A stretch of 64,000 nucleotides of DNA from an uncultured Anaerolineae bacterium (GTDB taxonomy: Bacteria; Chloroflexota; Anaerolineae; Aggregatilineales; Phototrophicaceae), in contig CAKQCB010000004.1 of NCBI GenBank assembly GCA_934216615.1, forward strand, positions 248,001-312,000, written 5' to 3'. Positions 54,827-62,950 of this stretch are shown here, in pieces. The translations under genes were made by a program, and so were the position numbers. Positions within the stretch are counted from its first letter, which is position 1, and each line of letters begins with the position of its first letter. The notes beneath the pieces were generated by a model. It did no database searches and was not told the DNA's origin. It saw only the letters and a program-made list of their open reading frames with translations.

Positions 54827-55718
54827 CATAAACATCCATTTCGCCATTGGGCAAAAACTGCCCGAACACAAGGATTTTAGACAGCGCGTACAAGATCGAA
54901 TTGCCTTCAACCTGCCCGCCGACAGAGATCGGCCCTGTTTGCGAGGTCGCAAGGCCGATGAGCAAGATCGGAATACAGAACACCAAGCCCGCCAATGGCC
55001 CTGCCACGCCGATATCTAACAATACTTTACGGTTGCGCATCGGTTCGCGGATTTGAATGAACGCGCCAAATGTGCCTAACAAGCTGATCAAGGGCGCCGG
55101 GATGAAATACGGCAACGTCACCGCGATTTTGTGATACCGTGCCGCGAAATAGTGACCTAACTCATGCGCCCCTAAAATCAATAAAATGCTGATGGCATAG
55201 GGCGCACCGCGCCATAATTCCCCCCAAAAGTTACTGAGCAACGGCTCGAGCAGTTCAGGTTGGTTATGGATTAATTCGTTCAGCGCGATTTGGGTACCGA
55301 CAATCAGCACACTGACGAGCGTCGCGAGAAACAAGAGCAGGTTGGGCACCCATGATCGCGGTTGAGGGTCTACCCGTCCATTCAAAATAAAAATGAAATG
55401 TTTGCCATTCAGTTCTCGAAACACCGCAAAATGTTGAATCCCCTTGAGCGCGTCATCGAGTTTTGCGTAGGCAGTTTCAGAGTCGATTAACAGTTGGCCT
55501 TCATAGCCCACCACCACGCGGATATTATTGCCCAATAACACCATCAGGTTGGTTTGAACGTGGGTATCATCGCCCGCAATTTCGCGCTCAATGAGCAGGA
55601 TTTCCATCACCTGCTTCTGAATCTCGTCGCGGTGTTCGTGTTCAGGATCAGGGCGCGGTAAAAGGGTGATGCGGTTTATCGGACGGCTGTCCGTTGAGGT
55701 GGCGGTTTCGTAAATCAT
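54771..55718 (-). pseudogene. M50 family site-2-type metalloprotease, C-terminally truncated
   Basis: A 315-residue remnant of a membrane-embedded zinc protease. The zinc motif HELGH lies in LILGAHELGHYFAARYHKI, followed by PYFIPAPLISLLGTFGAFI and VLLDIGVAGPLAGLVFCIPI. The sequence follows the family to AWAGWTGL and then turns into HECWFG and a stop. The second motif (N-x-x-P-x-x-x-LDG), which carries the third zinc ligand, is missing, so the enzyme should be inactive. The break coincides with the end of the phage-like region. ATG 55718 is preferred; an earlier ATG at 55943 would translate the repeat. Confidence 0.75.
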
Positions 55719-55809
55719 GCAATACCTGCTCAAGGGTCGGTTTTCTTGCGGGATGCGTTTTAAGAAGGTGCGATCCCGTAGTGGATTGTACACCGATTTG
55801 GCAAGTCCA

Positions 55810-55997
55810 TGCACCTTACCTGCTTCGCTATGCTCAGCCGTCCTCTCTGTGGGGAGAGGATAAAGGCGCCAACAGGATAGGTTATGTTTCGTGGGCAAGT
55901 CACCGACTTGCCCCTGCAAAGTCCTCTTATGTAACGTTATCATTCCCGCCCTCTCCCCACGGAGAGGGCACGATAGCGTAGCTATCGGGGTGAGGTG
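55810..55997. repeat. Multi-hairpin interspersed repeat, copy F
   Basis: The copy begins GCACCTTACCTGCTTCGC and ends CGGGGTGAGGTG. It is closely similar to copy B1 along its length. The inner palindrome is GGGCAAGTC-ACC-GACTTGCCC (55893-55913), with the central triplet inverted relative to B1. The copy lies between the beta-helix gene and the M50 remnant on the same strand. Confidence 0.85.
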
Positions 55998-56001
55998 TTT
56001 T

Positions 56002-57324
56002 TTACCCCTTTAGAATGTCCTGATGATTCTCGGTGAACTGGTTCTCCTCAAACTGGATATTCGCATCTGCACCTAAACGGATGGCCGCCTCAAGGTTGTG
56101 TTGAAAAGTATTCTTTTGCACTGTGCTGTCATCCAACCGTTTGAACATCGCCCCTGTACGGTTGGCGCTGAAAATATTCTCCTGCACGCGGTAGTGGTGA
56201 CAATTCGCGACGGTCGTTTCATCCCCGGTGTAGCCAGCCAAACCAATGTCATTGTGTTCGATCAAGTTGTTGTCGATGGTCATGTCATAGCTGACTTCAT
56301 AGCCCGGCCAGTACGGGATAACCGCACCTCCGCGCGTCCATAACCGCACGCCATCACCGTTGTGACGAATACGATTGTTGGTGATTTGGAAGCCAAACGC
56401 ATGTTCAGCGGCAATCCCCGCCTTACGGTTAAAGTTGATCTCGTTGTCTTCGATGATATTTTCCCAAGAGAAACCCATCCAGAAACCATAGTTGGATTCA
56501 CTACAATTGTTGCGACGGAACACATTCCCCCGTGAAAAGGTGGATTCAATCGCGTTGTTGGGACTTAAACGGCAGTCGTTGTCTTCAAACACGTTGTCAT
56601 TGCAGGGTGTAATTTTGCCCGGATGACTGTAGCCCGCGACAAAAATACCGTCGCCACCACATAAACAACTGTTGCGCAAAAATTGATTGCGAGAGGAACT
56701 GTGTACAAGAACAATCGCGGCGGCGTCGGCTTCTACGCGGATCGCCCCGCTTTCGGGACGACGGAAGACACGATTGCAAAAGTCGAGTTGGTTATCAATG
56801 ATGTGGCTCTCTACCGTTTCGGAAAGATAGACCCCCCATCCGCTGTTGAATGAGGCGTTGGTCTTCTCAACCGTGATGTGAGCGGAATTGTACAGTTGAA
56901 CACCATTCATCTGATGTTGCAGGTCACACTGACGGATCACGCTGTTTTTGACGTGGTTGAAGAAGATGGCCCCGCCATAGGCTTCTTCAAGCGCTTGCCA
57001 CAAATATAAAAAGGTGTCGATGCCTTCAATTTCGGATGTTCCGCGCACCGTCACCGATTCGAGGGTGACATTTTCGCAGTCATCAAAACGTAAGCCGTGA
57101 TGGAAACCATTCACCTGAAAGCCTTGCACGGTGATGTTTTTATGACCCTTCGCACGAATCCCAACCCCTGTCTTAGCAGGGCTAACAATCCATACACCTT
57201 CGCCTTGGAGTGTGATATTATCGCCCATGATATGCAAACCGTTCGGCAAGACATAGACCCCCGGGGCAAATTGCGTGTTTTCAGTGATTTGCATACCATC
57301 TGTAGGAACAATATTTGTTTGCAT
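56002..57324 (-). CDS. Right-handed parallel beta-helix protein (polysaccharide lyase/hydrolase-like)
   Basis: A 440-residue protein built of about 12-14 parallel beta-helix (PbH1) coils, with repeated Asn/Asp and hydrophobic pattern such as NVTLESVTVRGTSEIEG, NSVIRQCDLQHQMNGVQLYN, ENIIEDNEINFNRKAGIAAE and TVQKNTFQHNLEAAIRLGAD. Such folds are found in pectate lyases, polygalacturonases and NosD-like proteins. No signal peptide is present. It is divergent from an AraR-type regulator with 132 bp between starts, so sugar-responsive control and a role in polysaccharide breakdown are likely but inferred. Confidence 0.82.
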   Translation of the reverse strand: MQTNIVPTDGMQITENTQFAPGVYVLPNGLHIMGDNITLQGEGVWIVSPAKTGVGIRAKGHKNITVQGFQVNGFHHGLRFDDCENVTLESVTVRGTSEIEGIDTFLYLWQALEEAYGGAIFFNHVKNSVIRQCDLQHQMNGVQLYNSAHITVEKTNASFNSGWGVYLSETVESHIIDNQLDFCNRVFRRPESGAIRVEADAAAIVLVHSSSRNQFLRNSCLCGGDGIFVAGYSHPGKITPCNDNVFEDNDCRLSPNNAIESTFSRGNVFRRNNCSESNYGFWMGFSWENIIEDNEINFNRKAGIAAEHAFGFQITNNRIRHNGDGVRLWTRGGAVIPYWPGYEVSYDMTIDNNLIEHNDIGLAGYTGDETTVANCHHYRVQENIFSANRTGAMFKRLDDSTVQKNTFQHNLEAAIRLGADANIQFEENQFTENHQDILKG

Positions 57325-57369
57325 TCAATTCTCCATCGTATCAAAATACAAAATAATTGATTGTTTTGT

Positions 57370-57410
57370 TTGACATGAAGCATAAAGCCTTTATAGTAGT
57401 AATGTATAGA
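57370..57410 (+). promoter_or_regulatory. Promoter and candidate operator of the AraR-type regulator gene
   Basis: TTGACA (57370-57375) and TATAGT (57392-57397) are 16 bp apart, a good sigma-70 promoter for the plus-strand regulator. The 10-mer AATGTATAGA follows at 57401-57410 and is shared with the GH38/diiron intergenic region (34726-34735). Confidence 0.55.
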
Positions 57411-57456
57411 TCAATTTTAAAATTTGTCCAATAGTTCATCTAAATGGTTTAGTCTT

Positions 57457-58587
57457 ATGCAGCTACAGCGCAATGCAGATGCTCCCCCCCTTCATGTACA
57501 GTTGGCGAATATTTTCAAAGAAAAAATCTCTATAGGGGATTGGGAAAATGGAGCGATCATCCCGACAGAGAAAGAACTATGCATCCAATTTGATGTTGCG
57601 CGGGGTACAGTACGTCAAGCGTTGCAGACCTTAGAAGCAGAAGGCTTTTTACGCCGTGAGCAGGGGCGTGGCACGTTTGTCACGTTTGGAAGCATCAACG
57701 CGCAGAACCGCCCTGCAAGAGAACGGTTGGCGTTCATCGTGCCATATGTGCGCGATTCTTCTGTGCTGTCGATGTTGATGGGTTTTCAAGAGGCGGCGGA
57801 ACGCGAAAATTATTCAGTTGCGTTTCATCATGTGAATAATGACATTGACCAACAGGCCAGTGTGATCGAGATGTTATACCGCGAAGGTGTTGCAGGGATG
57901 GCCCTCTATTCGATTGATTCTGAGGTGAGCGCGCCGTTGGATCGCTTGGTGCAGTCAGGCGTTCCGATTGTCTTGATTGATCGGTATCTGAAAAACCTTT
58001 CGACGGATTTTGTCATGTCCGATCATTTTGGCGGGGCGGTGATCGGCACTCGTTATTTACTCGACCAAGGACACCGACGCATCGGCTTTTGTACGTGGAT
58101 TTCCCCCGCGATCAGTCTTGAGCATCGCTTTTTAGGATACCAGCAAGCATTACGCGAACGTCAAATCGAAACGGATGAACGTTTAATCTGTGTGGTGGAA
58201 GGGTATCCCACCATTGATTTAACCCCTCTGCGAACCTATCTTTCCAGCCCAGACCGCCCGACGGCAGTTTTTGCGGCCAATGATCAAGTGGCGATTGCGT
58301 TATATCGTGCGGCGGCATCAGTGGGGTTGAAAGTGCCGGAAGATTTGTCGATTATTGGCTTCGATAACCTTGATGTGACTGAACAGCTCGACCCGCCGTT
58401 AACCACGATCGCACAGCGTTTTCAGGAAATTGGTCAGCGGGCGGTTGAAGTTTTATTCCACCGTATTCGTGGGGATGCGGGGGCGTTTCATCAAATTACC
58501 GTCGCACCCCGTTTGATGGTGCGTAAATCGGTCGCGCCTTTCAGAGAGCCGATTGCGCCTGCTCAAAAACGCGAGTTGGTCACTTAA
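57457..58587 (+). CDS. GntR-LacI hybrid transcriptional regulator (AraR type)
   Basis: A 376-residue repressor-like protein. The N-terminal GntR winged helix covers about 1-75 (PPLHVQLANIFKEKISIGDW, then RGTVRQALQTLEAEGFLRRE). The C-terminal sugar-binding domain of the LacI/periplasmic-binding type covers about 90-365, e.g. DFVMSDHFGGAVIGTRYLLD, AVFAANDQVAIALYRAAASV and LSIIGFDNLDVTEQLDPPLT. This layout is that of AraR. I prefer ATG 57457; an in-frame TTG at 57424 would add 11 residues, and neither has a strong ribosome binding site. It is divergent from the beta-helix gene, which it may regulate. Confidence 0.9.
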   Translation: MQLQRNADAPPLHVQLANIFKEKISIGDWENGAIIPTEKELCIQFDVARGTVRQALQTLEAEGFLRREQGRGTFVTFGSINAQNRPARERLAFIVPYVRDSSVLSMLMGFQEAAERENYSVAFHHVNNDIDQQASVIEMLYREGVAGMALYSIDSEVSAPLDRLVQSGVPIVLIDRYLKNLSTDFVMSDHFGGAVIGTRYLLDQGHRRIGFCTWISPAISLEHRFLGYQQALRERQIETDERLICVVEGYPTIDLTPLRTYLSSPDRPTAVFAANDQVAIALYRAAASVGLKVPEDLSIIGFDNLDVTEQLDPPLTTIAQRFQEIGQRAVEVLFHRIRGDAGAFHQITVAPRLMVRKSVAPFREPIAPAQKRELVT

Positions 58588-59111
58588 AGCGTCAAGATCG
58601 CATGGTGAAGTTGTGGAATCAAGGCTTCCGTCCATGCACGAATTGCAGCCCAGTCACGAAAATCCCCTTCTGAAAGTTTTTGAGTACGGTCTCGCTTCAC
58701 GATCCAGCGGGTGATGCGCGATAAATTCGCGGGCTTGATCGTGCCTGAAAATAAGCCCACGCTGATCGGCTCAACTACATCCCATAATGGGCTGAGGTAA
58801 CGTTCGGCGATATGACGATTTTCGGGCGTGTCGATTTTCATGGTCATGCACAGGGTGAAAAATGCGGTAGCGCGTTGGTTTAATGCGTGTTGATGGCGCT
58901 GTGCAAATTGAACCATAGGCGAAAGAACATTTCCTAAACGGATGGCACTTCCTAAAATCACAGCTTGGTATGCGTCGATATTTTCTACTTCTGAAACTTC
59001 TAAGACATCCGCCTGAATTCCATTTTCGCGTAGAATATGCCCCATGAACTCAGCAACTTCTTGGGTAGAACCCGCTTTTGTTGCGTAAACGATGAGTGTT
59101 TTATTGATCAT
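58584..59111 (-). CDS. Flavodoxin domain protein (HemG-like)
   Basis: A 175-residue flavodoxin-fold protein. The FMN phosphate loop is YATKAGSTQEVAEFMG at the N-terminus. QAVILGSAIRLGNVLSPMVQ forms the isoalloxazine-binding loop region, and TAFFTLCMTMKIDTP the next. It resembles oxygen-independent protoporphyrinogen oxidase HemG and related flavodoxin-like quinone-linked proteins. Its stop overlaps that of the convergent regulator by 4 nt. The role in haem synthesis is possible, not shown. Confidence 0.85.
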   Translation of the reverse strand: MINKTLIVYATKAGSTQEVAEFMGHILRENGIQADVLEVSEVENIDAYQAVILGSAIRLGNVLSPMVQFAQRHQHALNQRATAFFTLCMTMKIDTPENRHIAERYLSPLWDVVEPISVGLFSGTIKPANLSRITRWIVKRDRTQKLSEGDFRDWAAIRAWTEALIPQLHHAILTL

Positions 59112-59333
59112 GAGTTTGATCCTTCATAAATGTTTTCTCTACACTGACCTTAACAAAAATTAAACGTAAAACATATAGAACTTCCTCATACTTCATTAAG
59201 ATGAACGTCACGAGATGACAAATTCCCCCAATTGTCGGGGGTATACATTTCCTGAGTTTTTGTGAAAATTTGAACTTCACTAATAAAGTAAAGTTTCTTC
59301 TGTGATCATGACAGTCGAAGAAAGATGGGATGA

Positions 59334-60437
59334 ATGGGTATAAGTTCAATTCTAAGTTTTATAGGGATGCTAGGGTTTCTTCTTTTTATCGCTGGTATCG
59401 CACTGGTTGTTTATGCTTCCACCCAAGGCCGTGCTGTTCAACGGGGGATTGTTTTAAGCATCGTAGGGTTGGTCGTGGGCCTTATTTTCACCGTGATCAG
59501 CCAAGGGATTTTGATTGTACAGCCCAATCAGATCGCCGTGATTTTCAATACCTTAAATGGTAACTTAGAAACCCCGCGTACCGCAGGAACGCATATTGTG
59601 ATTCCGGTGGTTCAAGAAGTGACGCTGTATCAAATTTCACAGCATCAATACACCTTGAGCGATATTGCAGGGGAAGGGACATCCAGCGGTGATGTTGGGG
59701 CGAGCGCGCGTACAGTGGATGGTCAGGAAGTGAGCATCGACGTGACCGCGATTTACGCCATCAATCCAGCCGAAGTGAATACCATTCACCAAAGATGGCA
59801 ACACCGTTATATTGATGAGTTCATTCGTCCTACCTTGCGCAGTTATGTCCGTGACATTGGCTCACAATTCACCGCCGCCGAAATTTATGGCGAACGTCGT
59901 GGTGAAATGGAAGCTGCGATTCAAGATGCGTTAGCAGTTCGTATGTCTGAAGAAGGCTTAATACTGGTAGACCTACTGGTTCGTGACATTAACTTCTCTG
60001 CCGTCTTCACCGCCGCGATTGAGCAAGCGCAGATTGCCGCGCAAGAAGCGGAACAAGCACGTTTACGTGTTCAACAAATTCAACAAGAAGCGGAACAAGC
60101 ACGTGCTCAAGCTATTGGTCAACGTGATGCCGCGATTGCCCGTGCTGAGGGTGAAGCCCAATCGATCATTTTACGTGCTCAAGCGGAAGCGGAAGCATTA
60201 CGCTTGGTGAGCGAACAAATTGCCGCGAACCCCAGCTTGATCCAATATCAATACATTCAAAACTTGAGCGATCAAGTGAGCTTGATGCTGGTGCCTACAA
60301 ACAGTCCATTCTTGTTTGATATGGCGAGCCTTGCAGAAGCCAACCCTGACTTCAGCGCGCCGGAAGTGCCAACCATCCGCCTGCCGGAAGTTGAGATTGT
60401 TCCCGAAACTGATCTCCAAGGATCGGGTAAGAACTAA
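59334..60437 (+). CDS. SPFH/prohibitin family membrane protein
   Basis: A 367-residue membrane-anchored protein. Two hydrophobic segments (about 5-27 and 40-62) are followed by the SPFH/prohibitin domain (QGILIVQPNQIAVIFNTLNG, then TVDGQEVSIDVTAIYAINPA) and a coiled coil (about 215-290) rich in Ala, Glu and Gln with two copies of QEAEQAR. The C-terminal tail is Pro/Glu-rich. Such proteins form large membrane rings and control proteases or lipid domains. It is transcribed alone, with a strong terminator after it. Confidence 0.93.
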   Translation: MGISSILSFIGMLGFLLFIAGIALVVYASTQGRAVQRGIVLSIVGLVVGLIFTVISQGILIVQPNQIAVIFNTLNGNLETPRTAGTHIVIPVVQEVTLYQISQHQYTLSDIAGEGTSSGDVGASARTVDGQEVSIDVTAIYAINPAEVNTIHQRWQHRYIDEFIRPTLRSYVRDIGSQFTAAEIYGERRGEMEAAIQDALAVRMSEEGLILVDLLVRDINFSAVFTAAIEQAQIAAQEAEQARLRVQQIQQEAEQARAQAIGQRDAAIARAEGEAQSIILRAQAEAEALRLVSEQIAANPSLIQYQYIQNLSDQVSLMLVPTNSPFLFDMASLAEANPDFSAPEVPTIRLPEVEIVPETDLQGSGKN

Positions 60438-60468
60438 CACGTTCTACCGTTAGAAGCATGTCACTTTT

Positions 60469-60508
60469 TCAGCCCTCATCTCTTGGCGAGATGAGGGCTG
60501 AATGTTTT
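60469..60508 (+). terminator. Intrinsic terminator after the SPFH gene
   Basis: TCAGCCCTCATCTC (60469-60482) pairs with GAGATGAGGGCTGA (60488-60501) around the 5-nt loop TTGGC, followed by ATGTTTTTA. Confidence 0.9.
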
Positions 60509-60582
60509 TAAGCGCAAATTTCAAATCGGACTATACTTTTTAATAATTATGATGAGCCAGATATATCATTGGGGCAGGAAAT

Positions 60583-61236
60583 ATGAAACGTGCGTTGTAT
60601 TTCATCCTATTGATCGGGTCTTTATTAGCGGGGATTGCGAGTGTGGTCATCCCTGCGGCGAATATGTTTACCAATGCCTTCAGCTCAATCGACTTAAACC
60701 CTGAATCCGGCGAATTTCCAAGCACACATTCATGCCCTGAAGGGCAAACGCCCATTGAAGTGCGGGAAGCCTTCCGCGACACGTTTGGCGGAACCACGTC
60801 CGTAGGGACACGTTCAACCTATTATTGTGAAGATGCGCAAGGCACACGCACCGATGTGACGGCTCAAGTGGGGTTGGATATGACGTTGGGGGAAAACTTC
60901 TTTTCTAACTTGGGAACAGCGACCCTGCTGCCGATGCTCTTTTTTGGCATTTTTACACTTCTACTGGTGTACGGCATCATCGCGACGATGAATAACAGTT
61001 TGCGCTCTCGTCCAACAATGTATCCGGTGAATACGTGGCAGTCATCGATGCCTTTGCAGAGTTTTCAACAAACGCCCTCCAGCCAAGTATTTCCGTTGGA
61101 TGAAGCGCCATCACCGCCGAAACAAACCGTTGCAGAACGCCTGAAACAGTTGGATGAACTGCTGGCGGTTGGCCTCATCACCCAAGAAGAATATGATCAA
61201 CAACGCACCGCAATTTTAGATAGCCTCAGCCAGTGA
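60583..61236 (+). CDS. Membrane protein with C-terminal SHOCT domain
   Basis: A 217-residue protein with an N-terminal hydrophobic segment (about 4-25), an extracytoplasmic loop of about 90 residues with two Cys (SCPEG and YYCEDA) and a second membrane helix (about 112-135). The C-terminal SHOCT domain is AERLKQLDELLAVGLITQEE followed by YDQQRTAILDSL, a short helical module of unknown role often found at protein termini. There is no clear link to its neighbours. A terminator follows about 70 nt after the stop. Confidence 0.82.
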   Translation: MKRALYFILLIGSLLAGIASVVIPAANMFTNAFSSIDLNPESGEFPSTHSCPEGQTPIEVREAFRDTFGGTTSVGTRSTYYCEDAQGTRTDVTAQVGLDMTLGENFFSNLGTATLLPMLFFGIFTLLLVYGIIATMNNSLRSRPTMYPVNTWQSSMPLQSFQQTPSSQVFPLDEAPSPPKQTVAERLKQLDELLAVGLITQEEYDQQRTAILDSLSQ

Positions 61237-61304
61237 TTTACGATATTTAACGCGTTCTAATTTTTGAATTTTCGAAAAATTTGGAATCCTTAGCGGGGAA
61301 ATAA

Positions 61305-61331
61305 AAAAGACACTCAAGTTGAGTGTCTTTT
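61305..61331. terminator. Intrinsic terminator after the SHOCT gene
   Basis: AAAAGACACTC-AAGTT-GAGTGTCTTTT has 11-bp arms and an A-run/T-run on its edges, so it can stop transcription in both directions. It marks the border to the following AT-rich region. Confidence 0.85.
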
Positions 61332-61442
61332 GTGTGTGCCTGGAGGGAAAGCCAACCTTTCCGAGACATTTATACGCACTCATTTAAGGTTCTTCCTGCT
61401 ATACCTAAATCTGTACATAAACGCAGGTGGGATATAAAAGCG

Positions 61443-61532
61443 TTGAGAAATCAGGGGATGACATATCACCAGATTAGTAATCACCTTAATATTTCACTTG
61501 GAACAGTATTTTATATCGGCAATTGGAAATAA
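61443..61532 (+). pseudogene. Helix-turn-helix fragment (resolvase/transposase HTH-like)
   Basis: A short frame, counted from TTG 61443, encodes RNQGMTYHQISNHLNISLGT followed by VFYIGNWK, which matches the H-T-H pattern of Hin-type recombinases and transposase N-termini (Y-x-x-I-x-x-x-L-x-I-S-x-G-T-V). The open frame extends back to about 61323 without a good start. There is no catalytic domain. It may be a remnant of a recombinase or a very small DNA-binding protein. Confidence 0.4.
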
Positions 61533-61547
61533 TAAGGTAGTCATTTT

Positions 61548-61567
61548 TATTAATAAGTTTGTCAATA
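61548..61567. promoter_or_regulatory. Operator 1 of the right-end element
   Basis: TATTAATAA-GT-TTGTCAATA, an imperfect inverted repeat related to operators 2 and 3. Its centre is 22 bp (about two helical turns) from that of operator 2. Confidence 0.55.
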
Positions 61568-61569
61568 TA

Positions 61570-61589
61570 AATTGTCAAACTTGACAATA
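61570..61589. promoter_or_regulatory. Operator 2 of the right-end element, overlapping the -35 box
   Basis: AATTGTCAA-AC-TTGACAATA: perfect ATTGTCAA/TTGACAAT arms around AC. The right arm contains the TTGACA -35 box of the promoter, so a bound repressor would block RNA polymerase. Confidence 0.65.
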
Positions 61590-61609
61590 TTATAGATAGC
61601 GTTTATACT
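61581..61609 (+). promoter_or_regulatory. Strong sigma-70 promoter of the right-end operon
   Basis: TTGACA (61581-61586) and TATACT (61604-61609) are separated by exactly 17 bp. The expected start of transcription is near 61616, about 75 nt before the first gene (61692). Confidence 0.75.
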
Positions 61610-61641
61610 GTGTGTATTAGTTTGATTGATCTAGCACGCAT

Positions 61642-61669
61642 TTTTTATTGATAAACTTATCAATAAAAA
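61642..61669. promoter_or_regulatory. Operator 3 of the right-end element (perfect palindrome)
   Basis: TTTTTATTGATAA-AC-TTATCAATAAAAA has perfect 13-bp arms and the same AC centre as operator 2. It lies downstream of the predicted transcription start, in the leader of the first gene. It could bind the same repressor or form an RNA hairpin. Confidence 0.6.
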
Positions 61670-61691
61670 GTTTCCCAAAAGGAAAGTTTAA

Positions 61692-62171
61692 ATGGTTAAC
61701 ATTTTCCGTAAGCCAGAAGAAACCCCAGCCGTACCAGTTATCGAAACCCCTGAAGCAATTGAAACCGCCGTCCTTATCCCCGTGTCCATCGACGTCCAAG
61801 ACACGGATTCGGCATTGGTCACCGAACGCATGTGGGCAGCAGGATTCGCCACAGCGCTCGGCATCGACCGTGAGGGGCAAATGTGGGTGAAAGTGATCGT
61901 CACCTACAACCCTCGCCGCAACACCCCCGCGAAAAGCGGATGGGTTGAACTTGGGCGTGTAATTCCGCGCGTTATCTACGCGGATTGGGCGGACTACTCA
62001 ATTGCAGGGGTCGAGGGCGCTTCCACTTTCGCGGAAGTCGTCACCGAACTATTCGGCACAGCCTTTGTTACGCAGGCGCAAGAAAAGCGCATTCGTTTCA
62101 AGGCGCACAAAATGGCAAATATCCTCGCAAGCTACCTCCCATTTGGGAGCGTCAACAGTGAGGAATTTTAA
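61692..62171 (+). CDS. Hypothetical protein, first gene of right-end element
   Basis: A 159-residue protein I do not recognise, with an AAAGGAAAG ribosome binding site upstream. The N-terminus is Pro/Glu-rich and unstructured. The middle (MWVKVIVTYNPRRNTPAKSG, then WVELGRVIPRVIYADWADYS) is strand-rich and the C-terminus is helical. It has no signal peptide. It is the first gene after the operator-promoter region, a typical place for an early or regulatory gene of a phage or integrative element. Confidence 0.65.
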   Translation: MVNIFRKPEETPAVPVIETPEAIETAVLIPVSIDVQDTDSALVTERMWAAGFATALGIDREGQMWVKVIVTYNPRRNTPAKSGWVELGRVIPRVIYADWADYSIAGVEGASTFAEVVTELFGTAFVTQAQEKRIRFKAHKMANILASYLPFGSVNSEEF

Positions 62172-62260
62172 AGGCTCCTGTTTTCACAAGAGCCTCTTTA
62201 TCAATCAGGGGTGTTTGCGTTTGGCGACCGACACCCCTCATCAAAAGGGAGAGTACCACA

Positions 62261-62950
62261 ATGCAAGATCAAGTTCAAAATCCGCTACAAGATTTCACAA
62301 TTGGCCAGCGAGTCACTACAAAGGAAGCGTATGGGGTCGTCGTCGGCCAGACCGAAACCGCCGTCATCGTTTTTTGGGAAGATGATACGCTCACCAACGA
62401 AGAACCCAATGACTTGAGCATCATTCGCACCCCTGAAAACCTCGCGCTTACCAATGTCATGATCCTGCGCGCTCGTGCCAAGAAGGTTGAGGAAGATGCC
62501 CAGCGCGTCATTGATGCGAAATGGGCTGAGATTCGCCTCGAATTAGACCAGTATTTCGCGCAAGCCGAAAAGGCGAAACAAGCAGGGAAGGGGCTTGATG
62601 AAGCCGCGCGAATCTTAGCGCTATCCATCAATGCTTCATCTGGCAGTACTCGCCCACACGCCAATATCAAAATAAGCTACCGTGAAACAGTCAAAGTTAA
62701 TGACTTCGCCCAAGCGAAGCAATGGGTGATCGATAACAACCGCTTTGACGCGCTGGAAGTCAACGAACCCAAGCTAAAAGTTCTGGTCAAAGCAGGGCTA
62801 GTGCCTAGCGAAATTGCAACTGCCGAACGTGTAGCTAGCCCTTCCATTGACAAGGATTTAAGCGCCTTGCTCACGCATGAACTCGTAGAAGTTCCTGCCC
62901 AACCCGCATTGGAATCCGATGCCCCAACCACTGAAGCTGAGGCGCAATAA
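62261..62950 (+). CDS. Hypothetical phage-like protein, 229 aa
   Basis: A 229-residue cytoplasmic protein. The N-terminal part has a small beta-barrel-like pattern (GQRVTTKEAYGVVVGQTETA, then VIVFWEDD). A helical stretch follows (AKKVEEDAQRVIDAKWAEIR), then KVNDFAQAKQWVIDNNRFDA and KLKVLVKAGLVPSEIATAER, which is like the VSIRKK or siphophage-type accessory pattern of single-strand or replication accessory proteins. The acidic tail (ESDAPTTEAEAQ) recalls single-strand binding proteins, although no OB fold was proved. AAAGGGAGAG precedes the ATG. Its last base is the first base of the next gene's ATG. Confidence 0.65.
   Translation: MQDQVQNPLQDFTIGQRVTTKEAYGVVVGQTETAVIVFWEDDTLTNEEPNDLSIIRTPENLALTNVMILRARAKKVEEDAQRVIDAKWAEIRLELDQYFAQAEKAKQAGKGLDEAARILALSINASSGSTRPHANIKISYRETVKVNDFAQAKQWVIDNNRFDALEVNEPKLKVLVKAGLVPSEIATAERVASPSIDKDLSALLTHELVEVPAQPALESDAPTTEAEAQ

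Noticed and set aside
55719-55943. N-terminal extension of the M50 gene from ATG 55943
   Set aside because: The extra 75 residues are translated from the interspersed repeat (copy F) and are unlike any M50 N-terminus.
60040-60115. Direct repeat of about 20 bp inside the SPFH gene
   Set aside because: It encodes two copies of QEAEQAR in the coiled coil, so it is a normal heptad-type repeat and not a mobile element.
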